Source: Anthopleura xanthogrammica (lineage: Eukaryota; Cnidaria; Anthozoa; Actiniaria; Actiniidae). From it: 64,000 nucleotides of DNA. The position numbers were made by a program, and so were the translations under genes. Positions within the stretch are counted from its first letter, which is position 1, and the number at the start of each line of letters is the position of its first letter. Below, piece after piece: positions 23,812 through 35,300 of the stretch. The notes below the pieces were generated by a model. The model saw nothing but the letters and a program-made list of their open reading frames with translations. It was not told where the DNA came from and did not search any database. Location: NCBI GenBank assembly GCA_964019055.1, contig OZ025214.1, positions 8,184,858-8,248,857 on the forward strand, in the 5' to 3' direction.

Positions 23812-23933
23812 GCTGCTGCTGTTGTTGTTGTTTTTGTTGTTGTTGTTGTTGTTGTTGTTGCTGCTGCTGTTGTTGTTGTTTTTGTTGCTGTTGTTGTTGT
23901 TGTTGTTGTTTTTGTTGTTTTTGTTGTTGTTGC

Positions 23934-23985
<52 letters not shown>

Positions 23986-24787
23986 GCTGTTGTTGATGTG
24001 GTTGTTGTTGTTGTTGATGTTGTTGTTGCGCGTTACAACACTAGAAGTGTTGTTGAAATTAGAAATTGCATATTGATCAATACATATTTTTTCTGATCAG
24101 TTTTGGCTGGTTATCGATTCAGTTTTTTACCACAATGAATTGTAAAATTATTCGTGGGATATTCTTCCATGATGTACCATTGTATAACTATTTTACCCAA
24201 CCATTGAAATTACCAAGGCATTTAGACAAGAAATTTAAAAACACCGAAATGCCTCATGGGAAAAAAGCAGGGGAATACCGCCAAATATACAATGGCTTTC
24301 CTGCATTCCGATTGGCTGTATTTTCAATGATTGTGAGATAAATATGAACAAATCCCATGAATGGCAACATAACCCATGAAGACATTGATAAAACTAATCA
24401 CTCCTCAAGATTTAAACTGGTCGTTCGTCCAGTGTTTCAACATACAAATGATGAATCTAATGTAGTTCAGCTACTTCTGCCAAGCTAGAAAAGTCGTAAT
24501 GTCTCTTCATAATGTGAAAGGACTGCTTTTGATATCTTAATCTATTAGGCTTCTTGACAAAGGAGGAACTCACTAAAGTTTTACAAAGCTACTGAATAAG
24601 AATAGGTATAGTTTAACAATCTCAGTACTGAATACAAAAGTGTCAAAGGAACAGGAATTCTCTACTGCATCTGGCCAATGATTATCATGAGTTTTTTATT
24701 AATTTTATTAATCTGTTCATTGGAATATCTGCCCTTTTTCGAATTCAACATCAGGCTTATCTAGTTCTTTTGTTTTCAGTTATGTTA

Positions 24788-24841
<54 letters not shown>

Positions 24842-25324
24842 CCAAAAAGCCAAATATTTTTACGGAACCTGGCCAACCTACTAGCAACGAAATCAGGAGA
24901 GGACTACGCCAGCGTTATCACTTGGATAAGAACTATTTTGAACTTTAACATTTTAAGAACTGTCCATCTGTGCATAAGAGGGTCAAGAACCCCTTTTCGA
25001 AATAAAAACATTTTAGAGGATTTTAGATTAAACAACCATGAAGCAAATATTTTATAAATAGTCATTATATCATTGTTTTAGTAATTTATTATATTATCAT
25101 TATTATATAAATAATAATATAAATAGTGATATAAATTTTTCTTTTTATACAATTTTTTTCCTTTTTTTTTAATTCTATATAAAATATATATTAGTAATAA
25201 GTTTCAGTTTTAAGTATTAGTATTAGGATTAAGTATTAAGTACCATGTTTCTAATATTTTGTAAAAGCATTGAGATTTTTATTATTATTATTATTATTAT
25301 TATATATGGATTCAATAAATAGTG

Positions 25325-25377
<53 letters not shown>

Positions 25378-28300
25378 CATTATTATTATTATTCAGTCAG
25401 GTAGCTTTCGAACCCCGAGTATTTCTTTTTAAGATAAAATGTTCTTAGTTTGTTCTTCTGTCTAGGCCAAGCAACTACCCTGTGTTCCAGTGTTCCTAGA
25501 TCGTAGATTTCATTGGTCGTATGAGCTTAGAACCCACGGTATCAGTCAACTAATACCAGTAGAAATGACGTCACTGCAAAAGTGTCATGAAGTCTGCGGC
25601 GAAAATTAAAAGTTTATATCTGAGATAAATCTAGATTTCTTCAGCAGAGGTTTTGGATATTTTGTATACATTTACTAGTATTCATCATTAAGTGGAAAAA
25701 TAAAATAAAGAAATAAAGGTTTCTTGAGTCGCCGGGCTACTAAGGATGACACCTCACTCTTGCAATTTTTCTCGATTCTGGTTGGTTAATATTTTTTTCT
25801 CAGATCAGTTGCATGGCATCTTCACTGGTACCTATCTAGTCTTGATAGCGCTAAACACAATCTCGTACCCAGAGCCCGCGTTTCTCCTGGCCAGCGCCGA
25901 AAAACGAGAGACTCTGGGGAAACGGAATTTTTTATCTGATTTTGGATAACCGGTTCTCTTAATGCGCATGCGTTTAAGCATAATTTAAAGATGGCGTCCA
26001 AAGTTCTTGCTCGAGATTTTGACGCAGCGATAGCGTTTTCAATGAAGAAAAGAAGTATAAAATTCTCTTTAAAAAATGAACAGCGAGAGTGCATTACATC
26101 AGTTCTAAAGGGAAATGACACGATTGCAGTACTGCCGACTGGATATGGCAAATCCTTAATTTTCCAGCTTCTGCCTCACTCAAGGCTTTTGTCCCAAACA
26201 AATGTACTGAGTTGTAAAAATTAGGCAAATATTTCTTGCAGCTTCGGCACTTCATGTTTACAAGTATGTGTTTCTTGGACGTACTAAACTTTCGCGCCAA
26301 GGCAAGTTCGAACGTGAACGCAAACAACTTCGGATTTAAGAGCTAAATTTATTGTATTTAACTCTTATGCAAGACTAAAATAAATTAATCAATCCTTAAG
26401 CTATAATATAAATTATACTTTATTTAAAAAAAGCTAATTGAGAGCAGAAGTCCCTAGATATTCCGTAAAATTTTTATTATTATGTCAGGGAAAGTCCTTT
26501 TCCGGTTATCCAATGAAAGTACTTCAGTCCGCTCATTTCCGGTTTCTCTATTGTTTATTAGAGAACCAATCAAAAACCTCAAAAAATTCCGTTTCCCCAG
26601 AGTCTCTCGTTTTTCGGCGCTGGCCAGGAGAAACGCGGGCTCTGGGTACGAGATTGCGCTAAACAGGGCTGAAAAACGTGTCAGCGGTTGTGGGTAAAAT
26701 CGCGGGCTCACCTGCTTTCTATAACAGATGCATTTGGTTTTGAAAGAAATCTCAAAACCAGCAACAAAAAGTGCAAAAGTTAAGCTCATTTCTTGAAAGT
26801 TAAGAAAAAATTGTATTCTAATCTATTAATCAATGCCTGAGATTTGCTTTTACTGTATGTAGAACTTTTCTAATGCTTCTACTAAAATGTTTTTCTCTAA
26901 ACTGAAAAAAAACCTCGACCAATTTTCGTGTAAGATGCGAAGTTTTCCAGCAGCAGAAAAGCAGCCATTTTTTTTTTGATAATTTCGCGCATGCGCATAC
27001 GTTTTTCAATCTTGTCATACGGCTAAAGAGGTCAGACTGATGTGATTCTTTTTTTCTAATATGTTTATCCAAATGCTGCGAACGGGAGTCTTAGGGGACG
27101 ACACTTCTCCTCCTAGAATTTAGATTTCCATTTTATATATTATTCCTGAAGGTCAAAATGCTACCATATAAATTCTATATAAATAGGGTGCATTATAGGA
27201 ATATCTTCTAGATAGATAGCTTTATTAGAAAACTAAATTGCAGCAATTCTTGGCGAGCGTGCAGATATATATTTTGATGATACTTTTTTCTCTCTCTTTT
27301 TGTTTCAGTAGTTCCATATACGTTTGTAAAATGCGGAAATGTTTTCCTAATCTATCATTCGCCTAAAGGATGGAAACATCACACGTAAAAAAATCACTGA
27401 CTTCTTACTAACAAATCAGGACTCTGTTAAAAACAAACTTTAATCACATGTGATGGTTGGTGCGGGAATCAAACCCGAGATCCCAGAGGTCACACTTCAC
27501 CACCTCTACACTACTCTTACTTTCCAGAAGCAAGTTCGATGGTGAAGTTTTTGAAATAAAATGCCGTAAGCTGCATTCCAATTGATACACTCTGTCAGCC
27601 ATTTCCACTGTTAAGAAATGATCTTTTTTCAATAAATTCAGTATGCGGAAACACTAGAATGTTCTTAAGGAAGGAATTAATGCTTTTCACTAATTGTTGA
27701 AATAGAATTCGCCAAGTTCCTCCACCATTTACTCTGACATTTCAGTTAATTTCAAATCAAAATTTTTGCTGATTTTTTTTATTCATCATTTAGTTAGAAA
27801 GCAAACGCGTCAGGACGTCCAGATTAATTACAGCTGACGTGTAAATTTAGAAATAGCCCACTATTAAAAGCATTAAGGAAACTGAGTTGATGCTTTTCAT
27901 TTTTTTGTACTTAGAACACCTTAGATATATTGTCGAGCCTTGGGTCTTCCCATTTCTTATGAATCATGGGAGTTGGCTGGTGAAATCCCTGGTAAATACT
28001 TATAGCTGCTTAAAACATCGGCTAAGGAGTTGTATAAACAGCCACCCACCCGAACAAACAGTGGGCGGCTTTTAACTGATCCTAACAACTAAATGGTTCC
28101 CATGCTGATCTGACTCGTTGCAGCAAAAGCCAATTAACTGAAGCCGATCGAGTCAAGTTTTCCGAAAACATCCTTCAAAGCCACGTTCGATATCTTTAAA
28201 TCGCTCTAGGGCTGCTGCAATAAGCTAGTGTAACTGAGTTTTTCAAAAGATGGAGTGTGTATGTAATCAAACACTCTCAATAGTGCTGAAGTTCACACTG

Positions 28301-30125
28301 ACATCACAATCAAATAATACTTTTGATTTGAATAAATGGCCGCAGTAAGGCCAAGACCAACTCTGCGTCGGTTAATCACAGGAATGGGCTACGCCCGGAA
28401 TATCAAATTTCTAGCGTGTAATTAAGAGTCTCAGGCCGAATATAGCTATCAACGACTCAGCACGAATCTCAAATCTCACGAGAAAGGTATAGATAATGTG
28501 AGATTATAACCTTTCTACCATTATTGGAACGGCTAGAATGGTGTTGATTTTATACTGAGGCGTTGTGCTTAACAGTAAATAAGTTAATGTTTATCATATT
28601 TGATCATATTTTTGTTCCATACTTTGAGTGAAAAGCCTTTTTAGGACGAAAATAAAGGCTGTATGCGACTGACGTCTACGATTTCGAACGTATAGACTAT
28701 AGACAGTTTGCAGCATACTATATAATGCTGTTCAATCTAGAGGTCAAAACAATCGATTTTCACTGGTTCCTGAGAAATGAAATTTCATTTGTTAGCACTC
28801 CAAATTGAGTTGTACTTTGAATTATTGAAAGGGGTCTTCCCATAACTATCGCTGAAATGGGAAGAGAACTGAATAATGGTTGACCGAGGCCTGTGGATGC
28901 GTTTTATACACTATACCCACGCGTAATAATGCGCATTCGGTTGATGCCGGCCGGCTGCAGACCAGCGTTTCATTTCCAGTCGTTATCAGTGGTAGTGCTG
29001 TCTTATGGGCTACCTGAATCCATGAGTGAGCTAGTCGAGTGATTCACTGATTTCTGACAGGAATTTGAACAAAAATTGACTTCATCATCTGATTGTTAGT
29101 TAGTTTATTTTTCTTTAAGGTTGCACTTAAAATTTAAGCCGAGCGAAGTTTTAAAACATTCCTAATGTGTATCCTGTTTGCTATGGCATCCTTTTTACTA
29201 GTTTTAAAGTATGTCTAGACTAAAAACCCACTAATGAAAGCCGACATGATAGTTTACCTCTATGAGGTGCTTCTATGCCAGGCCATGGGACATTAACCAA
29301 AGTGTTTTTCAAGTCATTTGGCGTTTGAGTGACAGAGTATGTGATCATAAATCTGTGCATCCCCGACATAAAACCAAATGAGTCCTTTACAAATCAAAAT
29401 CAAAATTTCAAAAGAACTTCCTGCTTTTTTAGGGATGCGAAATCCGGGCTTATAACAAACATAATTCCCTCAATTTTGCTCCATAACATTTTTTTGCTTC
29501 CTGATCGTTTATCAAGCTGGGGACCATTACGGGCAGCATGTTTCCTTGTTAAGCAAGGCAAAATGGACACTAAAGACAAATGACTCGAATTAATACCACG
29601 TTTATTAATAAGGCCCTATGAGGGGACAAAAATGGAATAATAAAATAAACATCGGAAGAAATTTTGTAATTGCTTGCCGGCTTCTTCGTAGTTTTTCACC
29701 GATATTTCTCTCAGGGGCTTTGATTATTTTAAACTCCATGCATAAGATTGGCCAAAACATCCCTGTTCTAATTAAGTCGTGTGTTTATTAAAGTGTCGTG
29801 CGCTTATTAATGCCGTGTGGTTCTAATTTTCGTATAGGTTTCAAGAGACGATTCGTCTGGGTATGGTTTTCCTCCAAATAAACATGATACTTCAGAGATG
29901 TCAAAGAAAGTACACTGTAAATCCAAAGACAATATTTTGGTGTCAGCGTGCCCTCCCAACAGCACATGCGTAGCTAATAAGATGTCAGGATCAGGATTTG
30001 CTTGTTGTTTGTTACCAGACGCTGTGGATTGTAAAGATGATTCTCACTGTTGTCCCAAGGGTTCCAAGTGCTCAGTTAACTGCACAAGAAAAAAATGTTC
30101 TTGTATACGTGCCCGGCTCAAATAA
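21587..30125 (+). CDS. Secreted SGNH/GDSL-type hydrolase with C-terminal granulin-like domain, three exons, 364 aa
   Basis: Exons: 21587-21795, 23126-23723 and 29838-30125, all GT-AG and in phase. A hydrophobic signal peptide (MDTLGLLVMFLTTALVTGLP; start could be the ATG at 21587 or 21617) leads to block I ILGDSISIG with nucleophile Ser66. Exon 2 gives block III FNFGLHDI (129-132, GLHD in place of GxND), TGAELAYALTTPI, and HYTSHGY with the likely catalytic His236; the usual Asp three residues before His is not obvious. This fits the SGNH esterase branch with GLHD, common in bacteria. Exon 3 adds a 12-cysteine granulin-like module (296-358: CPPNSTC, FACC, DSHCCPKGSKC). If exon 2 is not spliced, translation stops three codons later (VKH*, 23735), giving a 272-aa hydrolase-only form. 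AATAAA at 30409-30414 is a likely poly(A) signal. Confidence 0.8.
22433..23098. repeat. Very long (CAT/ATC)n microsatellite in SGNH intron 1
   Basis: Two tracts (about 22433-22896 and 22972-23098) of near-pure CAT/CAC triplets, separated by about 75 bp of unique sequence, end about 25 bases before the exon 2 acceptor. The long His-, Ser- or Ile-rich frames here are repeat artefacts. Confidence 0.95.
23770..24030. repeat. (GTT)n microsatellite in SGNH intron 2
   Basis: About 260 bp of GTT with interspersed GCT and TTT units begin about 45 bases after the exon 2 donor. Poly-Leu, poly-Val and poly-Cys frames are artefacts. A small hairpin CAACACTAGAAGTGTTG follows at about 24037. Confidence 0.95.
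24788..25394. repeat. Cluster of (TTA)n microsatellites
   Basis: ATT triplet tracts lie at about 24788-24842, 25278-25305 and 25327-25394. The AT-rich sequence between them has an AATAAA-like motif at 25313-25320. It resembles LINE-tail microsatellites such as 403-483, but no RT sequence is visible. Confidence 0.8.
25858..26656 (+). mobile_element. Mutator-like (Pack-MULE-style) element carrying a RecQ-helicase fragment
   Basis: Long terminal inverted repeats of roughly 95 bp (starting CAATCTCGTACCCAGAGCCC) bound 799 bp. A 9-bp duplication CGCTAAACA is present at 25849-25857 and 26657-26665. Long TIRs with 9-bp duplications are typical of Mutator-like elements. Inside, plus-strand 25991-26224 encodes MASKVLARDF followed by SLKNEQRECI (a Q-motif-like block) and AVLPTGYGKSLIFQLLP, the motif I of RecQ-type helicases. 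The frame stops soon after, so only the N-terminal helicase segment is present and there is no transposase. It lies in intron 2 of the SGNH-granulin gene. Confidence 0.75.
25991..26224 (+). pseudogene. RecQ-like helicase N-terminal fragment inside the Mutator-like element
   Basis: 77 codons hold a Q-motif-like LKNEQRECI and Walker A LPTGYGKS, then terminate at 26224. All later helicase motifs (DEAH box, motifs III-VI, RQC) are missing. RecQ proteins unwind DNA 3'-5'; this fragment cannot. It may be captured host sequence or a relic of an autonomous element's own gene. Confidence 0.6.
27445..27535 (-). mobile_element. tRNA-like SINE head
   Basis: On the minus strand, TAGTGTAGAGG (27503-27513) matches the polymerase III A box and GGTTTGATTCC (about 27464-27474) nearly matches the B box, at tRNA-like spacing. 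There is no complementary acceptor strand at the 5' side, so it is not a functional tRNA gene. A similar GGAATCAAACCCTAGA block lies near 46268 beside a SINE-like body. Confidence 0.55.
29838..30125 (+). CDS. Granulin-like exon 3 of the SGNH gene
   Basis: The acceptor is TATAG at 29833-29837. The phase-0 frame begins VSRDDSSGYGFPP and runs 95 codons to the stop at 30123-30125. Twelve cysteines follow granulin spacing, but two of the usual Cys-Cys pairs are single (TCV and VDC), and extra cysteines occur at the end (NCTRKKCSC). The phase match with the donor at 23724 supports joining to exon 2. It could instead be the last exon of another gene starting in the 24-29 kb interval, though no other upstream exon was found. 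Confidence 0.7.
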   Translation, partial: VSRDDSSGYGFPPNKHDTSEMSKKVHCKSKDNILVSACPPNSTCVANKMSGSGFACCLLPDAVDCKDDSHCCPKGSKCSVNCTRKKCSCIRARLK

Positions 30126-31141
30126 CGACCGGTGTTCAAGGAGGAGGGATCGTTAAGGAGGAAAAATAAAAAAAGAGAGAAAACCACGTGCTACAGGAAA
30201 AACAATGACAAAGCCTGAAAATAGACGTGTGTACAAATAAGAACTAAGACGTTGAGCAGCAAAAAGAACAACAAACAAACAAAATATATAAAAACATCCA
30301 AACTTCAACCCCTCACCGATACTCCCAAATACAAAAGATATGCAGATAAAAATAGTGGAAAAATAATACGTATTTGAACCAAAATAGAAAGTTATTCCAA
30401 CTTGTCTGAATAAAAATATATCAACATATATTTGACTACTGACTCATTGTTATCCCAGAAGACTTATGTAACCTTTTCTAACCCAGTTTTTTGATAGTCA
30501 CGCGGCAGTTCAACTACCCTCTGGCGTAACTCGATGGCTAAGTTAACTACAGAGACGTGTGGTAGGAAATGAGAAACAACAGGAAAAGAGAGATTTCATG
30601 GATAATTTTTCTTTAATTTTAATTTTCATATTTGGTTACAAATGTAATATACATATCTTAGATAAAATACCTGTTCAGTGATCTTATAATAGACATCAAT
30701 TTGAATATGATAGCATATTTAAATCTAACTATAAAAGTTCTTTTTTATTTTACTAAAATCTCTTTATAAATATTAGAAGGAATTTATAATACAGGCAGTT
30801 TACCAGCCCCGTGAAATAGTCAGAGTGCATAACAGACACTATTCCTAGTTTTGCGTTTGTTTGTTTTCTTTCACTAAGTACACTACTTCAGTTTTTGTCA
30901 GTGTTCCACGCGGTGAGTAAAATCGCTCTAGCCGTAGTATATCATTAATATATGGTCAGTAATATAGAAATGTATTCACATGCATTGATCATGATTTAAA
31001 ATTTTTTGAATGTAACTGACATTGATATGCAAACAATAAAGAAAAGAATTTTAGTAGGCATTTTCTAGTCAGATTTAGAATTCGCAAGTTTTGTTTATAC
31101 AATGATAATAATAAATTTGATTTGAATTCGTATATTATTTA
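30126..31141. other. 3'UTR and intergenic spacer between convergent genes
   Basis: It holds the likely poly(A) signal of the SGNH-granulin gene (30409-30414), a dispersed CCCGTGAAATAG repeat at about 30806-30930, and AT-rich sequence probably containing the 3'UTR of the minus-strand zinc-finger gene. No further gene seen. Confidence 0.55.
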
Positions 31142-32359
31142 TTATATTTCGTTATGAATGCGTTTGTGACGGTTCATATTTCCTGACTGGGAAAATCTCT
31201 GTAAGCAAATTTCACATTGGTATGGCTTTTCCCCAGTATGAGTGCGAACATGTTTGGTCAACGTTGAGCTGTCAGCAAAAGCTTTAGAACATACTTTACA
31301 CTTGTATGGTCGTTCACCGTTATGAGTGCGCATGTGCGTTGTAACAGAAGATGACTGCGAGAACTGGCGCTCACATACTCTACACTTAAATGGCTTTTCA
31401 CCGGAATGTATACGAAAATGGGCAGTGAGGTTGGCAGCTTGTGTAAAAGACTTTAGACATACCATACACTGATAAGGCTTTACACCACTGTGTGTCCTGA
31501 GATGGAGCCTGAGGGTTGAAAGCCTGGCGTAAGTCTTCCCACAGATATGACAGTTTTTAGGACCCTCGGGACTGGAGTCATATTGCGATAGGGCATCGTA
31601 CCTTCCCCTGGCGCTAGAAGGTGGTTTCAGGAATGGTGGACAGGATGGGTAGGAGGCCCTGGGCATGATAGGCAAACCACTGCTGAATACTGGAGGCATA
31701 GGTGGGTAGCTTGGACACAGGTCCCCAGGGAAGATAGCTGCATGGATGGCGTTGGACGGCAGGTATCGGTGATGACTTGGAAACAGACTATAAGGTAACG
31801 CTGATGGGGCTGCATGGAAGATCATGGAACTCTCACTAGCTGCCTTTGCTTCTTTTGATGTGCTTGGCCTTTAAATAAAGAAAAATCACTACGTAAATTT
31901 CAGATCTTTAGAGCATATATACTACAATAATCCTCTGGTCTAAGGTCTGTGATTAAAGGATCGAAGGCTAATCATGAATTCTACTATCAGTCAACGTCTA
32001 AGAAATACGTTTCAAAAAAGTTATAAAAAATAAAAAGATGAATAGTCTTATATCGTGATAGAGAAAATATAATATTTGAAGAATGCAACGAAAGCATTCC
32101 GAGTTTTTCCCCTCTAAAATTTGAGAACATTAATGGTTATTATCCAGGTTCCACTTGTGATATTAATTTACCTTTGCATAAGTCCCGCTGACTGTGATGT
32201 TCTTTCACTTGAATCGCCTCTGAGGTTCAAATGGCAGCCGTTACTCGCCCAGAAAGACATACTGCACGATACCTTTGGTGGATAGCCAGGGTAAACACCA
32301 TTAACTGGAAGTGAAAGCGCCATGTTGGGTTGTGAGTCTGATGAAAGGCTAGAGCTCAT
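31142..32359 (-). CDS. Glass-type C2H2 zinc-finger transcription factor, 304 aa
   Basis: Coding exons are 32359-32172 and 31868-31142, joined in phase (188 + 727 nt). An in-frame TAA lies two codons upstream of the ATG at 32359. A TTTTCTCAG acceptor nearby and a GTAAGG donor at 33372 suggest a 5'UTR exon around 33373-33480. The N-terminal half is rich in Pro, Ser and Tyr. Five C2H2 fingers occupy residues 169-301 with TGEKPY-type linkers. Finger cores [54 protein letters not shown] and [11 protein letters not shown] closely match, as I recall it, Drosophila Glass finger by finger. Glass drives photoreceptor differentiation in insects; a sensory or neural role here is inference. AATAAA (minus strand, 31138-31143) overlaps the stop codon. 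Confidence 0.88.
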
Positions 32360-35300
32360 TGTTTAACTGAGAAAAAAGAAGAAAAAAATGAGTTAGTTCT
32401 TTGAACGGCTGAGACAAACAAAACTCAAGCCAAGAAAGTATAGAACAAAGTGACATTCCTCTTGGCTTAGCTTAAACTTAATGATCCAAGAGAATGGGGT
32501 TATATCTCAAGTGTGTACAAAGTCGTATTCACAAATCTCTGATAATGTCAGCGTCAAAATAATAATCTTTATTGCTTTGAAAGTGTTACCAAAATGTTGA
32601 TCTCATAACTGAAAATGCTGATAAACATACAAAAGCGCAAAAATGTCGGACAAAAACAAGCCAAATTCATTCTCTAACGACAATATTATATGATTTATAT
32701 TAAGAATATTCGTGCAAATCTTCAATCAGACAAGAATGGTGGGAAGGTCTGTCAGTCTTGTAGAAACTACACGTGCTTTTAGTCGACTGAGATCAGGTCG
32801 TAAGAATTGCTCCGTTACATCAAAGTTAACAGTTCGAACAATACCAAATCTAGGTTCATTGTTGATAGTACTTGGTCTATACACCCACAAGGAACGTGAT
32901 GTTCAACAATAATAGGATATAAGGTTAATAAACCGCTTACTGGACTCTATTAGTTTATTGTTTACTCGCGGATTTTTAAAAGTTACACACGATTGTTAAG
33001 AAGGACGAAACAAGTTTCAAATCAAAGCCAAGAGAACACAGATACGCAGTTCAAAATCCACCAACTAAAAAATCACAATCGGCTACTGATTTAAGATATT
33101 TTCTTCAGATTTCATTTCATACCGATTTTACTTGGAGTATTCACATCGAAAAGTACGGTCTTTTTCCAATATCACTTTTCCCGATTTTTGAAGTATTTCG
33201 TAAAACTCTACTCAGCTTACTAGTATACATATTGAGGCAAAAACAAAATTCCTCAAGCTTGACGAGAAGCCTGGCATTATGACAAGGACTGAGGTTTGAA
33301 GTCGTTTGACAAGAAAACAAGAAAATATATGAAATCAAGAAAAGCCTAAACAATGTATTTTTCGATCCTTACCTTCTGTATGTAAAATCTTGACCTGGAA
33401 GTCTGTTCTGTAGAATATGTCTTCTTCAGATCGCTGATGTAGTTTCGAAGTCTTTAAAGTTTTTTGAAATATAAGCTTGAATTGCGATACGAAATGAACC
33501 ACAGTAGACTTGTGTAGGCAAATGAAGGTATGGCGACTGCTAGATGGCTCTGGTTGTCAGTTGACTAATGTGAGATCACTGGTCAAGCAATGCGAGTTAA
33601 ATAGAGCCCCACTGAAAAGGCCAACCGCTCTTATTCAGTTTTATCGCTTCACACACAAAAAAGAAACACATCGAAAACAATCTGGGCATTCATTACTTGC
33701 TAATTTGCATCTGTGTGCAAATAATGGGTCTCTTTGGCGGTGTTGTCTTTCATCCAACAAAAGTATTCTCAATTCGGGACCACTCCATTCGACGCGATGA
33801 AAAGAGGGGTTCTTGTCTTACTATCTCGACTTGATCTGGGGCGTTCCTTGTGACAGTACATCGTTATAGCACTGTACTTGCTGAAAAGGCACACAGCCTA
33901 ATTATTTAGATGGACTTTATTGATATACCATTAACTAGGTAGACCCTCACGGTGGTGCTTTTGATGAGAGCAATTCTCTTTTAGATGTCGAGAAAATATG
34001 TTAATATGATTGGGCAATGGGTTTTTAAATCACGTATGGCTTTGCTCGTGTATATTAGCGTCTCGCCGCCCGAGTTGGATGACTGGGATTAATCAGAAGC
34101 AACTCCAGTACTTTAGTATGGGCTCCTCATACAATAGTACTAGACTCACAGAGCCGACAAAAATAAGCAATTACTTGCTTGTAATGTTAAACAAAGCCAA
34201 CCACTACAAGGACGCAGTCCACGATCCAGCCACGATCCAAATCAACAACATTTCATAAAAATAGAACTGGTAGGAAATTCAAGATTAGGCAGTTTTTTTT
34301 TCCATTTTAATCCAGTAAACGTACAAAATAAAATGGGAGGGAAGGGGTGGACGAAGTATTAAAGACAAATTGGTAGTACTACCACCTTTGGAGTTAGTTT
34401 AGAACAATAACTATAGTTGATCCTTTATTTGGATTATAACAGAGTAAATTAGCCAAACCATGTGCAAAATAAAGGCTTTAATGAGGCTTAAAGCTTAATC
34501 TAATATTTGCCTCTACACTATCAATAATTTCTGTTTAAACTTCTACCTAACCAGCTTGTTTTTAGAACAAACTCATGTTTGTGGGGTGTTTTTTTAGCAA
34601 GGGAATCTTATGTTGTGAAGAGGGATAGTTTCTTGTTATTTAGTGGCCTGCACGTGGAAGGCACACTAGTAGTTAACGCTTACAATGACTGTAAAAAGCA
34701 CAGACTAGCTGGAATAGAAAACAATAACGTGGTTTGTGATAGTCGTTCCACTTGGAAGTATTAGAAAAACAATTGCTATTGTTCCTAACACAATAATGAT
34801 ATTTTCAAACGAAACTTCAATGATGTTTAGATAATTCTACTTTGAAACGTCTTCAATCCACGAATTTTTATTTCTCTTATAAATAAACAAACTCGCTAGT
34901 CTGTGTTAAGCGGTGGTATGTTGAACACTGTTTTGTAAAACGCCGATATTTTTAGTCCAAAGACGCTGGTACATGGGTCAATAAAGGTAGTTCACACATA
35001 CTCAACACTTTACCATTCGTGCCTCTTATCTTGTACTGTATACAAATAAATTAACAATGGCTAGTGTTGTTTTTATGTTTAAAGAAACGTGGATCTCCGT
35101 TTATTTGCACGTCGCATATTTGTTTGTGAATGAAATGATAGTCTAGTCAGTGTTCATTTAGGTTGTTTATAATCACATTTTTAGAAAGGGCATTTGGTCG
35201 CTTTATGTTTGGCCGGCAGGACACCTTGATAGATGCACGGAACCGAGGCCGAACCAAAGACTTCTTTCGGTGAAAAAAGTAAATTAAGAGAAAATCTCAA

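Noticed and set aside
23735..24096. Poly-Leu, poly-Val and poly-Cys open frames
   Set aside because: Produced by the (GTT)n microsatellite following SGNH exon 2.
27445..27535. Functional tRNA gene
   Set aside because: A and B boxes are present, but the 5' side cannot form an acceptor stem with the 3' side; a SINE head fits better.
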